64,000 nucleotides of DNA, from positions 1 to 64,000 of the forward strand of contig JBFXEJ010000016.1 in the NCBI GenBank assembly GCA_050180235.1. The letters run 5' to 3'. Both the position numbers and the translations under genes were made by a program. The stretch's first letter is position 1, and each line of letters starts with the position of its first letter. Below the pieces are notes generated by a model. The model made no database searches. It worked only from the letters and a program-made list of their open reading frames with translations, and was not told the origin of the DNA. Origin of the DNA: JAABRU01 sp050180235 (GTDB lineage Bacteria; Desulfobacterota; Desulfobacteria; Desulfobacterales; Desulfococcaceae). Of the stretch, positions 52,994-61,029 are shown piece after piece.

Positions 52994-54274
52994 ATGACAG
53001 AAAGCATCAGATTTGTCTGGGGAGACAGGACATTTGAACTGCCTGTTGTCGAAGGCACCGAAGGCGAAAAAGCCATTGACATTTCAAAACTGCGCAAAGA
53101 AACCGGGCTGATTACCCTGGATCCCGGTTTTGTGAATACCGGGTGCTGCAGGAGTGCGATCACCTTTATGGACGGAGAAAAGGGGATTCTCCGTTACCGT
53201 GGCTATCAAATTGAGCAGCTGGCTGAGCAGTCCAGTTTCAGAGAGGTGGCCTATCTGCTGATTAACGGAGAACTGCCCACACGTAAGCAGATCACCCGTT
53301 TCTCTGTAATGCTCAACGACCATTCTCTGGTGCATGAGGATATGCGCCAGTTCTTCGGAAGTTATCCCCGGCAGTCCCATCCTATGGGCATACTGTCCTC
53401 AATGGTCAACGCTCTGAAAAGTTTTTACCCCTACCTGGAGGGAACCAAAGAAGAGATCAATATGACCGTGACCCGCCTGATTTCCAAAGTGCGGACCCTT
53501 GCAGCCATGTCCTACAAGATTTCACGGGGACATACGGTCATCTATCCCCGGCCGGATCTGTCCTATTGCGAGAATTTTCTGAACATGATGTTTGATTCGC
53601 CGGTGCAGCCCTACAAAATAGATCCGGATGTGGTCAACGCACTGAGTGTGTTCCTGATTCTCCATGCAGACCACGAACAGAACTGCTCCACCTCGGCAGT
53701 CCGGGTGGTGGGAAGCGGACGGGTTAATCTCTATGCCTCCATTTCCGCGGGGATTGCGGCCCTGTGGGGGCCTCTGCATGGCGGAGCCAATCAGGCTGTA
53801 ATTGAAATGCTTGAAAAAATTGACAGAAAAGAAATCACCATCAATGAGGCTGTGGAAAGATCAAAGGACAAAAAAGATCCGTTCCGGCTTATGGGTTTTG
53901 GTCACCGGGTTTACAAAACCTATGATCCCCGTGCCAAAATCATGAAAAAAATCTGTGACCGGCTCCTGACAAAACTCAATATCAATGATCCGCTGCTCGA
54001 TATTGCCCAGACATTGGAGGATATCGCTCTCAATGATGAATATTTCATCTCCCACAACCTTTATCCCAATGTGGACTTTTACAGCGGCATTGTTCTGAGG
54101 GCCATCGGGATTCCCACGGAGATGTTCCCCGTGATGTTTGCCATCGGCAGGCTTCCGGGCTGGATTGCCCAGTGGAAGGAAAGCATGGAGGATCCGGAAG
54201 GCAAGCTCAACCGGCCCCGGCAGATATATATCGGGCCCCTGAAAAGGGAGTATGTGCCCATTGATGACAGATAA
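52994..54274 (+). CDS. gltA: Citrate synthase
   Basis: 426 aa, type I GltA-like. Catalytic His in LILHADHEQNCSTSAVR, GPLHGGANQAVIEML, GFGHRVYKTYDPRA, and catalytic Asp in NVDFYSGIVLRAIGIP. It condenses oxaloacetate and acetyl-CoA. It is not next to other TCA genes. Complete-oxidising sulfate reducers may instead use Re-citrate synthase; this is the ordinary Si type. gagaggg site before ATG. queF follows closely. Confidence 0.96.
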   Translation: MTESIRFVWGDRTFELPVVEGTEGEKAIDISKLRKETGLITLDPGFVNTGCCRSAITFMDGEKGILRYRGYQIEQLAEQSSFREVAYLLINGELPTRKQITRFSVMLNDHSLVHEDMRQFFGSYPRQSHPMGILSSMVNALKSFYPYLEGTKEEINMTVTRLISKVRTLAAMSYKISRGHTVIYPRPDLSYCENFLNMMFDSPVQPYKIDPDVVNALSVFLILHADHEQNCSTSAVRVVGSGRVNLYASISAGIAALWGPLHGGANQAVIEMLEKIDRKEITINEAVERSKDKKDPFRLMGFGHRVYKTYDPRAKIMKKICDRLLTKLNINDPLLDIAQTLEDIALNDEYFISHNLYPNVDFYSGIVLRAIGIPTEMFPVMFAIGRLPGWIAQWKESMEDPEGKLNRPRQIYIGPLKREYVPIDDR

Positions 54275-54296
54275 ACTGATCCGGACAGGATCGGAA

Positions 54297-54704
54297 ATGA
54301 AAAAGGAATCTTTGCATATGAATCAGATGCCCCGGTCCGGGCCTGACACCGTCAAAACCGATCTGCTTGTTCCGATTGCCTATGAATACAGGCGCAGACG
54401 GGATATTGATATTGAAATCTCCCAGCCTGAGTTCACATCCGTATGTCCCATGACCGGACTTCCGGATTTTGGGACAGTCACCGTGAAATACAGGCCCGGA
54501 GATAAGATCATAGAACTGAAATCACTGAAATACTATTTTCTGCAATACCGGAATGTTGGCATATTTTACGAGCACGCTGTCAACCGGATTCTGGATGATC
54601 TGGTGGCTGTTCTTTCCCCAAAACGTATGGAAGTGATCGGGAATTTTACAGCCAGAGGCGGCATAGCCACACGGGTTACCGCAATATACGAAGGGGAAAA
54701 CTGA
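54297..54704 (+). CDS. queF: NADPH-dependent preQ0 reductase QueF
   Basis: 135 aa from ATG 54297. The frame is open upstream into gltA; ATG 54318 is another possible start. T-fold enzyme of queuosine synthesis. The catalytic cysteine and aspartate are in SVCPMTGLPDFGT, and the substrate-binding ELKSLKYYFLQYRN block is intact. Short unimodular type. It overlaps the stop of the lipoprotein gene start by one base (TGATG), suggesting a shared transcript. Confidence 0.95.
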   Translation: MKKESLHMNQMPRSGPDTVKTDLLVPIAYEYRRRRDIDIEISQPEFTSVCPMTGLPDFGTVTVKYRPGDKIIELKSLKYYFLQYRNVGIFYEHAVNRILDDLVAVLSPKRMEVIGNFTARGGIATRVTAIYEGEN

Positions 54705-55648
54705 TGCATCACACCCAGAAAATATCCGCACGGAAAATTTCAGTGTTTGTGTGCCTTGGCCTCGGAATTCTGATTACAGGATGTTCCGCTGTTTCCACAG
54801 TGAAAGACCGTGCTGCCAAAATGGCTGAGTCTCTGCCGTTCACAGGCGGGCATCTGAAAAAAAGAGTGGCCGTGGTAAGGTCGGAACACCGCACTTTTAT
54901 TGGGAAAGAGGATATCGCGGGGGCAGCGGAAAAGCGTTTTGCCGAAGTCCTGGGAGATGAATGCCGGGATATTTTCCTTGTCACACCGGAAGATCCGGCA
55001 TATCCGGATCAACTGGACCAACTGCCGCGTAATGTGACAGGCGGTATTGACAATCTGACCCTGGCACGCCTGGGCTCGGATGCGGGACTGAACGCTGTTG
55101 TGATGCTGACAATCACGGATACAGACTCGGATGAAAAGGAAAAAGGGTTTCTGATTTTCCGGGATACGCATTATTTCGGAACAGTCCGGGCCAATATTGT
55201 GGTATATGATACCGGTACGGGCGCCAAGCTGCTGGATGAGATCATTTCCGGAAAAAAGGAAGTGGACGGAGCGGAGTATGATGCCATCAAAGCCGGAAAT
55301 GCCACAGGCATTTATGAAATGAAAGACCTGCTGGAAGAAATTGCCGGGGAATGCGGTGAAAAAGTCTGCGGTGCGATTCGGAAACTGCCCTGGCAGGGAT
55401 ATGTTTCCGCTGTTGCGGATGGGAAAATCCTGCTTTCCTGCGGCAGGGAAACAGGAATAAAATCCGGAGATGTGCTTGAGGTGTTTGACAGGGGGGAAAC
55501 TGTCAGGGGAAAATACGGTCAGCAGTTTTATGTTCCCGGACGCAAAACCGGGGAAATGAGCGTCACAGCCGTTTTTGTCGGGAAAGCTGAAGGAATCCCG
55601 TCAGGCGATACCGGCGTAAAACCGGGATTTTTTGTCCGTCTGAAATAA
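54704..55648 (+). CDS. Putative outer-membrane lipoprotein, TolB/CsgG-like fold suspected
   Basis: 314 aa. Signal peptide with lipobox LITGC (Cys about 27). The mature part has RVAVVRSEHRTFIG, an EKRFAEVLGDECRDI helix and GSDAGLNAVVMLTI, reminiscent of the N-terminal fold shared by CsgG, TolB and FlgT, and a C-terminal beta domain with GRETGIKSGDVLEVFDRGE as in FlgT-type C-terminal domains. Not assigned with confidence. Coupled to queF by TGATG but without obvious functional link. Confidence 0.72.
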   Translation: MHHTQKISARKISVFVCLGLGILITGCSAVSTVKDRAAKMAESLPFTGGHLKKRVAVVRSEHRTFIGKEDIAGAAEKRFAEVLGDECRDIFLVTPEDPAYPDQLDQLPRNVTGGIDNLTLARLGSDAGLNAVVMLTITDTDSDEKEKGFLIFRDTHYFGTVRANIVVYDTGTGAKLLDEIISGKKEVDGAEYDAIKAGNATGIYEMKDLLEEIAGECGEKVCGAIRKLPWQGYVSAVADGKILLSCGRETGIKSGDVLEVFDRGETVRGKYGQQFYVPGRKTGEMSVTAVFVGKAEGIPSGDTGVKPGFFVRLK

Positions 55649-55946
55649 AAACCTGTTCAATCCTCCGGCTCTGTCCCTTACCGGACTGCGGAAGCAGGTT
55701 CCAAAACTGCTTTTCCGATAAAATTTTCATATATCCGCTCACAGGCAGTATATGGGAAAATGTCATAATTCCTGATAGCTGGCGCACGAGATCGGAGAAT
55801 CGGCAATTTTTCATATAAAAAAACTGATTGAACGGGTGCAAAAATACTATTATTATAACCATACAGATTTATGTTCGGCGGCAGAGAACTCCGAAGCAGC
55901 ATAAGTTAATATAACAAAACAAACAAAGGTAAGCGGAGGAAAAGAC

Positions 55947-57911
55947 ATGTCCATTGATCCCCAAAATATAACGATCCTTCTGGTCGAAGATGCTGCCGTT
56001 ATGCGCAATATCGAAGTAAAGACCCTGGACACCCTGGGGTTTAAAAATATTATCGAGGCCGAAAACGGAGAGGCAGCCATACAGAAGCTGCAGGAGACAG
56101 AAGGAATTGATATTATTATCAGTGACTGGAATATGCCTGAAAAAAACGGTTTCGATCTTCTGAAGTGGATACGGTCCGATGAAAAGTACAGGCAGATGCC
56201 GTTTATCATGGCCACAGGCCAGGGGGACAAAAAACAGCAGCAGAAAGCCCTGGATGCGGGAGTCAGCAGTTATATTGCCAAACCCTTTGACAGCGTTGAA
56301 CTGAAAAACAAGATTGACGAGGCTTTCGGCATAAAAAAGGCTCCGGAAAAACTCAAAGATACGGAAAGAAAACCACGCAGGAGCACTTCCGGAAAAGTCA
56401 AACTGCGGATTGGACATATCCAGATCACAGACCATCTGGTGCTGGGAGTGCTCAAGCATCTCATAGAAAAGGGTGATATGTCTCCGAAGTATTTTGATCT
56501 GGAAACCCAGTGCCTGCCGGGCTGGAATCCTGTGGCTGATGCTTTGGAAAGAGGAAGACTGGATGCTGCCTGTGTACTGGCTCCGATTGCCATGGATCTC
56601 TACAGTTTTAAAGTCCCCATTAAGATGATCCTCCTGGCCCACAAGAACGGAAGTATTTTTGTACGGAACAGAAAAGGGGATTACAAAGAACCTTTCCAGA
56701 ATTTTTTCAGGGGAAAATCCTTTCTGATTCCGCACAAACTTTCCGTTCATCACATGCTTTCCCATATGTTCTTTGACAGGGCCGGGCTGAAGGCGGGAAT
56801 GAACGGAGACAGAGGCATGGATGTCAATTTCGAGGTGGTTGCTCCTGTGAAAATGCCTGAATTTCTGCGCAGCAATGAAGAGGCCTGCGGATTTATGGTG
56901 GCAGAACCCATCGGCACAAAGGCCATAGCGTCCGGGGTTGCAGAACTGCAGTTTCTTTCCGGTGAACTGTGGTCCCAGCATCCCTGCTGTATCGTGGCCA
57001 TGCGCGACGAGTTTATCGGCCCACATACCGATGCCGTGTATGAACTGACGGAAATGCTTGTAAAAGCAGGAAATTTCATTGAGCAGAAGCCGGAACTGGC
57101 AGCCGAGGTGGCTGTCAATTTTCTGGATCCGGACAAACGGCTGGGGCTGAAGGTTCCTCTGCTGAAAAATGTGCTGACCGAAACCCAGGGCATCAAAGCC
57201 GGAGATCTCTTTCCCCTGATCGAGGATTTTGATATTATGCAGCGGTATATGGCCGAAAAAATGGGGGTTGGTGCGATTATTGATCTGGAAAAATTCATTG
57301 ACATCCGCTTTGCAAGGGCAGCATACAAAGATCGGATTACCAGCCATCAGCCCTCCAATCTCCATGCAGGCGAGACCGTTGTACATGAAATCCTTTACCG
57401 CGGTGTGGATGAGGAGAATGCTGTCAACGCCAAGTCCATGCTTAACAAGGAGGGCAAATACCTCACCTTCCGGCTCGGTGATCAGGAATATGGGATAGAC
57501 ATTCTCAAAATCAAGGAAATCATTGGCATGATGCCCATCCGAAGCATTCCCTGTTCCGTGCCTTTTGTCAAAGGGGTCATCAATCTGAGGGACACGATTA
57601 TTCCGGTCATTGATCTGCGTCTCAAGTTCGGAATGCCGGAAATTTCCTATACAGATCGTACCTGCATCATTGTTCTGGATCTGGAGAGCAACGGCAAATC
57701 TGTTCATCTGGGAATAGCGGTGGACACTGTTCTGGAGGTGCTGAACATCAGGGCCTCTGAGATCGAGGACACTCCCTATTTCGGTGTCAATATTGACACC
57801 CGGCTGATTCTGGCCATTGCCAAAATGGACAAGGGCATTAAAATTCTGCTGGATATTGACGAAATTTTTGAGTGGGAGGATGAAAAAATAAAGGACAGTC
57901 TGCTTTTATAA
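55947..57911 (+). CDS. CheY receiver - NrtA-like binding domain - CheW fusion
   Basis: 654 aa, no signal peptide or membrane helix, so cytoplasmic. Residues 5-125: CheY-like receiver with Asp60 in IIISDWNMPEKNG and Lys112 in AKPFD. Residues about 150-430: periplasmic-binding-protein fold of the NMT1/NrtA/CmpA type (LRIGHIQITDHLVLGVLKHL, GWNPVADALERGRLDAACVLA, SFLIPHKLSVHHML, GFMVAEPIG). Residues 503-645: CheW (YLTFRLGDQEYGIDILKIKE, PFVKGVINLRDTIIPVIDL, GIAVDTVLEVLNI). A solute-binding domain between CheY and CheW inside the cell is highly unusual. It may feed an internal metabolite signal into a CheA array. No cheA or receptor gene is in the window. Ribosome site ggagga. Confidence 0.92.
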   Translation: MSIDPQNITILLVEDAAVMRNIEVKTLDTLGFKNIIEAENGEAAIQKLQETEGIDIIISDWNMPEKNGFDLLKWIRSDEKYRQMPFIMATGQGDKKQQQKALDAGVSSYIAKPFDSVELKNKIDEAFGIKKAPEKLKDTERKPRRSTSGKVKLRIGHIQITDHLVLGVLKHLIEKGDMSPKYFDLETQCLPGWNPVADALERGRLDAACVLAPIAMDLYSFKVPIKMILLAHKNGSIFVRNRKGDYKEPFQNFFRGKSFLIPHKLSVHHMLSHMFFDRAGLKAGMNGDRGMDVNFEVVAPVKMPEFLRSNEEACGFMVAEPIGTKAIASGVAELQFLSGELWSQHPCCIVAMRDEFIGPHTDAVYELTEMLVKAGNFIEQKPELAAEVAVNFLDPDKRLGLKVPLLKNVLTETQGIKAGDLFPLIEDFDIMQRYMAEKMGVGAIIDLEKFIDIRFARAAYKDRITSHQPSNLHAGETVVHEILYRGVDEENAVNAKSMLNKEGKYLTFRLGDQEYGIDILKIKEIIGMMPIRSIPCSVPFVKGVINLRDTIIPVIDLRLKFGMPEISYTDRTCIIVLDLESNGKSVHLGIAVDTVLEVLNIRASEIEDTPYFGVNIDTRLILAIAKMDKGIKILLDIDEIFEWEDEKIKDSLLL

Positions 57912-57916
57912 CGCAG

Positions 57917-57953
57917 CCGGGGCCTGGAACTTCGGTTTTCCAGTATGCCCCGG
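57917..57953. terminator. Hairpin between convergent genes
   Basis: ccggggcctgga... and tgccccgg form a stem (arms ccggggc 57917-57923 / gccccgg 57947-57953), 6 bases after the CheW-fusion stop and 18 before the end of the opposing lipoprotein gene. Probably a bidirectional terminator. Confidence 0.7.
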
Positions 57954-57970
57954 AGCATTTTCCCATCTGA

Positions 57971-58429
57971 TCACTGCCGGACACGGGTTGTGCCATCCGC
58001 ACTTTTCAGTATTCTGACCCTGTCTCCCACAACATACTGGTCATCAGCTTCCTGAACTACGGCCATAATCTGACCGTTATCCAGTTCCACGGTAATCTCC
58101 AGCCCGTTTCTGGCTGTAACCCCTTCTTCAATGGCTCCGCCCGCCAGTGCGCCCACAACACCGCCGACCACAGTGGCAACGGCCCGGCCTGTGCCTCCGC
58201 CGATGGTATTGCCGATGGCAGCACCGGTCACGCCGCCCATGACTGCTCCGGCCGGGCTTTTTGTTCCTTCAATCATAACGGATCTCACTTCCAGAACAGT
58301 TCCGTAATACACGGAAAGAGACTGCTGAGCCTGATCCCGCGAATACACACTGCCGGAACGGCTGGCAGCACAGCCTGCCATAATCAGACTGAGCACAATG
58401 ATCCACGGACTGATTTTGTGAAATTTCAT
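57971..58429 (-). CDS. Glycine-zipper outer-membrane lipoprotein (SlyB/Pcp-like)
   Basis: 152 aa. Lipobox LIMAGC (Cys about 20), then two glycine-zipper helices (SPAGAVMGGVTGAAIGNTIG and VVGGVVGALAGGAIEEGV) and a small beta domain with ITVELDNGQIMAVVQEADD, the SlyB/Pcp layout. Envelope-stability lipoprotein by family. aaggag site before ATG on the minus strand. Confidence 0.93.
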   Translation of the reverse strand: MKFHKISPWIIVLSLIMAGCAASRSGSVYSRDQAQQSLSVYYGTVLEVRSVMIEGTKSPAGAVMGGVTGAAIGNTIGGGTGRAVATVVGGVVGALAGGAIEEGVTARNGLEITVELDNGQIMAVVQEADDQYVVGDRVRILKSADGTTRVRQ

Positions 58430-58445
58430 GGTAAATCTCCTTTTA

Positions 58446-58745
58446 AGCGATTTCTATGAAAAAATGGGTAGTGGGTCAAATCCGTTGATGACGGTCTCCC
58501 CTCCCTTGAGGGAGGGGCAGGGGAGGGTGAAAACATCAGTTTGTTACAGGATATTATTTTTACCCCTCCCCTAACCCCTCCCGCAGGGGGAGGGGGATTT
58601 CCAACGGATTTGACCCACTACCAAAAAATGTACCATCATTGCAGGGTGGGCACGGCTTTTTGTGCCCGCCGTTTCAGCAGGACGGCGGGCACAAAAAGCC
58701 GTGCCCGCCCTACGAAAAACGGTATAATCATTAATGGAAATCACC
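58446..58745. repeat. Family-2 MITE-like element, long subtype, split by a family-1 element
   Basis: Left end AGCGATTTCTATGAAAAAAT (one end base changed), right end GGAAATCACC, flanked by TTA on both sides (58443-58445, 58746-58748). Without the inserted 156-bp element and one copy of its 8-bp duplication the unit is 136 bp, like 24620 and 26398. Confidence 0.92.
58467..58622. repeat. Family-1 MITE-like element, GC-rich subtype, nested, 8-bp target duplication
   Basis: GGTAGTGGGTCAAATCCGTT ... AACGGATTTGACCCACTACC, a nearly perfect terminal inverted repeat of at least 20 bp, flanked by aaaaaatg on both sides (58459-58466, 58623-58630). Same subtype as 3766-3911. Inserted into the family-2 element. 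Confidence 0.96.
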
Positions 58746-58803
58746 TTAAGTAGCAGGTAAAATTCATGGCAGTGGCTCCATACTGTGAATTGCAAAAACA
58801 GCC

Positions 58804-59934
58804 TCACCAAGTCCCGCCCCTGTCAATATACCCTTCAATCAGCACATCCTCCCCGAAACGAAGGACATTCATATCCCGGATGGGAATGCTCTGTCGCATG
58901 AGTTCCGGCCCCGGACCTTTGCATATGGGGAAACCGTCATCCCCGCCCAGAATTTTCGGTGCATAGAAAAACATGATTTTGTCCACAATCCGGGACTGCA
59001 AAGCAGATGCAATGACCCGGCTGCCGCCTTCGATGAGCAGACTGGTTATGCCGATATATCCCAGACGTCCCATGAGCAGTTTCAGATTGATCCTGCCGTC
59101 TTTCAGAGGAGCGGAGATTACCCGCACCCCTTTGTCTTTGATTCTTTTTTTCTTGTCTTCTGCTATGCCATCGCCGGTTACCACAATAGTTTCTGCTTCG
59201 GACTGCAGATGCAGGACTTTGGCATTTTCCGATATGGAAAGCCTGCTGTCCAGAATGATGCGAGCAGGATCAGAGCATTTTTTGCCTTCGATCCGGGCTG
59301 TCAGACTGGGATCATCACTGACAACGGTTCCGATGCCCACCATGATGCCGTCTGCCCGGTGACGGAGTTCATGGACAAAAGCTCTTGATTTTTCTCCTGA
59401 AACCCATTTGGAATCCCCGGTGCGGGTGGCAATGCGGCCATCGAGTGTGGCCGCGCATTTCACAATCACAAAAGGTTCTTTTGTCCGGACATATTTCACA
59501 AATGCCTCGTTGAGAACAAGCGCCTCTTTTTCACACACACCTGTGATTACTTCCACACCTTTGGATCGCAGATATTCATTTCCTCCGCCTTTGACATCCG
59601 GGTTGGGATCATTCATGGCCACGATCACGCGGGAAAGTCCGCTTTCCAGAATTTTCTGTGTGCAGGGCGGAGTGCGTCCGTAATGGTTGCATGGTTCCAG
59701 TGTCACATACAGATCCGCACCTTTGGCAGACTCCCCCGCGTCATTGATGGCATTAACCTCAGCGTGGGGCCCGCCTGCAAACTCATGCCAGCCTCTGCCT
59801 GTGATTCTGCCGTCTTTTACCACAACCGCGCCGACCAGGGGATTGGGCGAGGTGTATCCCCGTCCATTTTCAGCCAGTTCCAGCGCTGTTTTCATAAAAA
59901 AAATATCACTGCCCTGCTGTCTGCTGTCTGTCAT
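58804..59934 (-). CDS. ribD: RibD, bifunctional pyrimidine deaminase/reductase
   Basis: 376 aa. Deaminase with HAEVNA and CEPCNHYGRTPPC zinc ligands, then the reductase domain (DGRIATRTGDSKWVSG, SLLIEGGSRVIASAL). It carries out two steps of riboflavin synthesis. The start MTDSRQQ lies in a duplicated stretch shared with the end of nrdR (59921-60110). The other rib genes are not in the window; a nested repeat follows the stop. Confidence 0.96.
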   Translation of the reverse strand: MTDSRQQGSDIFFMKTALELAENGRGYTSPNPLVGAVVVKDGRITGRGWHEFAGGPHAEVNAINDAGESAKGADLYVTLEPCNHYGRTPPCTQKILESGLSRVIVAMNDPNPDVKGGGNEYLRSKGVEVITGVCEKEALVLNEAFVKYVRTKEPFVIVKCAATLDGRIATRTGDSKWVSGEKSRAFVHELRHRADGIMVGIGTVVSDDPSLTARIEGKKCSDPARIILDSRLSISENAKVLHLQSEAETIVVTGDGIAEDKKKRIKDKGVRVISAPLKDGRINLKLLMGRLGYIGITSLLIEGGSRVIASALQSRIVDKIMFFYAPKILGGDDGFPICKGPGPELMRQSIPIRDMNVLRFGEDVLIEGYIDRGGTW

Positions 59935-60110
59935 TTTCCCTGAGTTCTTTCAACAGGCCGTAAGCCTGTTCTGCTTTGGTATGCTCTGCTGTCCGTCATT
60001 TTCTCCGCATTCTTTCAACAGATCGGAAACCTGTTCTGCTTTGGTATTCTCTTTGCTGATAAACAGACCGGAAGCCTGTTCTGTTTCAGTTTTCTCTTTG
60101 CTGATAAGCT
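59921..60110 (-). repeat. Tandem duplications across the nrdR/ribD junction
   Basis: On the minus strand the block accaaagcagaacagg...gttgaaagaa...ggaaaatgac.gacagcag occurs twice with a 65-bp period (59921-59985 and 59986-60050), and part of it (agcaaagaga...gaacagg...ctgttt) a third time with a 45-bp period. The 65-bp copy shifts the nrdR frame; the 45-bp step keeps it. Confidence 0.85.
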
Positions 60111-60546
60111 GCTGCAGTTCCAGAACAAAATCATTCACATCCCTGAATTCCCGGTACACGGATGCAAAGCGCACATAGGCCACTTCGTCAATCTGATGGA
60201 GCCGGGCCATGATTTTTTCTCCAATTACACTGGTGGGAATCTCCTTTTCCCCATTTTCCCGGAGATCCCTTTCCAGTTCATCCAGAAAATCCTCTATCAG
60301 ATGAATGCTGATATCCCGTTTTTCACATGCCTTCAGAATTCCCGCGCGCACCTTGTCCCTGGAGAATATTTCCCGTCTCCCGTCTTTTTTGACAATCATG
60401 ATGGGAATATCTTCCACATGCTCAAAAGTGGTGAAACGCCGCTGGCAGATCAGGCATTCCCTGCGTCTGCGGATTGCTATTTCATCACGGGTGAGCCGGG
60501 AGTCAATCACCTTATTGTCAAGAGCGCCGCAGTAGGGACATTTCAT
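59950..60546 (-). CDS. nrdR: NrdR transcriptional repressor with extended C-terminus
   Basis: 198 aa; the family is about 150-160. Zinc ribbon Cys3, Cys6, Cys31, Cys34, ATP-cone (IPIMIVKKDGRREIFSRDKV), both intact. It represses ribonucleotide reductase genes when dATP is bound. Residues after about 148 (ISKEKTETEQASGLFISKEN...) come from tandem duplication of local sequence and are not part of the normal fold; the frame ends just before ribD. Confidence 0.95.
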   Translation of the reverse strand: MKCPYCGALDNKVIDSRLTRDEIAIRRRRECLICQRRFTTFEHVEDIPIMIVKKDGRREIFSRDKVRAGILKACEKRDISIHLIEDFLDELERDLRENGEKEIPTSVIGEKIMARLHQIDEVAYVRFASVYREFRDVNDFVLELQQLISKEKTETEQASGLFISKENTKAEQVSDLLKECGENDGQQSIPKQNRLTAC

Positions 60547-60558
60547 GGCTCTGATTCC

Positions 60559-61023
60559 TTAAACATTGGGATGAAATTCTGTCACCTGCACACCTGCTTC
60601 CCGGAACATTTCCAAAGACATGGGATCTTCATAACCGGATTTGTACCAGATGCTTTTTATGCCTGCATTGATAATCATTTTTGCGCATATGGAACATGGA
60701 AGGTTGGTGCAGAAAAGAGACGCATCTTTGATGGAAACCCCGTGGTATGCTGCCTGAATAATGGCGTTCTGTTCCGCATGAATGCCCCTGCACAGTTCAT
60801 GCCGCTGTCCTGAAGGCACGTTCAGTTTTTCCCGCAGACATCCGGTTTCCGAACAGTGGGCAATGCCGCTGGGAGCTCCGTTGTATCCGGTTGACAGCAG
60901 CCGCCTGTCCTTTACGATAACAGCGCCGACTGAGCGCCGGATGCAGGTGGATCTTTTGGCAACCAGATCAGTGATGGCCATAAAATACTCTTCCCATGTG
61001 GGACGGGATCCTTTTTCAGACAT
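60559..61023 (-). CDS. Deoxycytidylate deaminase (ComEB-like)
   Basis: 154 aa. Zinc site HAEQNA and PCSICAKMI, with CSETGCLRE and GYNGAPSGIAHC typical of dCMP deaminase. It makes dUMP for thymidylate synthesis. It lies 6 bases after glyA and before nrdR, a cluster of one-carbon and deoxynucleotide genes on one strand. Confidence 0.94.
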   Translation of the reverse strand: MSEKGSRPTWEEYFMAITDLVAKRSTCIRRSVGAVIVKDRRLLSTGYNGAPSGIAHCSETGCLREKLNVPSGQRHELCRGIHAEQNAIIQAAYHGVSIKDASLFCTNLPCSICAKMIINAGIKSIWYKSGYEDPMSLEMFREAGVQVTEFHPNV

Positions 61024-61029
61024 AATCTG

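Noticed and set aside
55869..57707. 612-codon frame opposite the CheW fusion
   Set aside because: Shadow of a clear multidomain gene; no recognisable motif of its own.
58541..58753. Recurring protein-like string FCARRFSRTAGTKSRA in several places
   Set aside because: It is the translation of the family-2 palindrome (24620, 26398, 58446), not a gene family.
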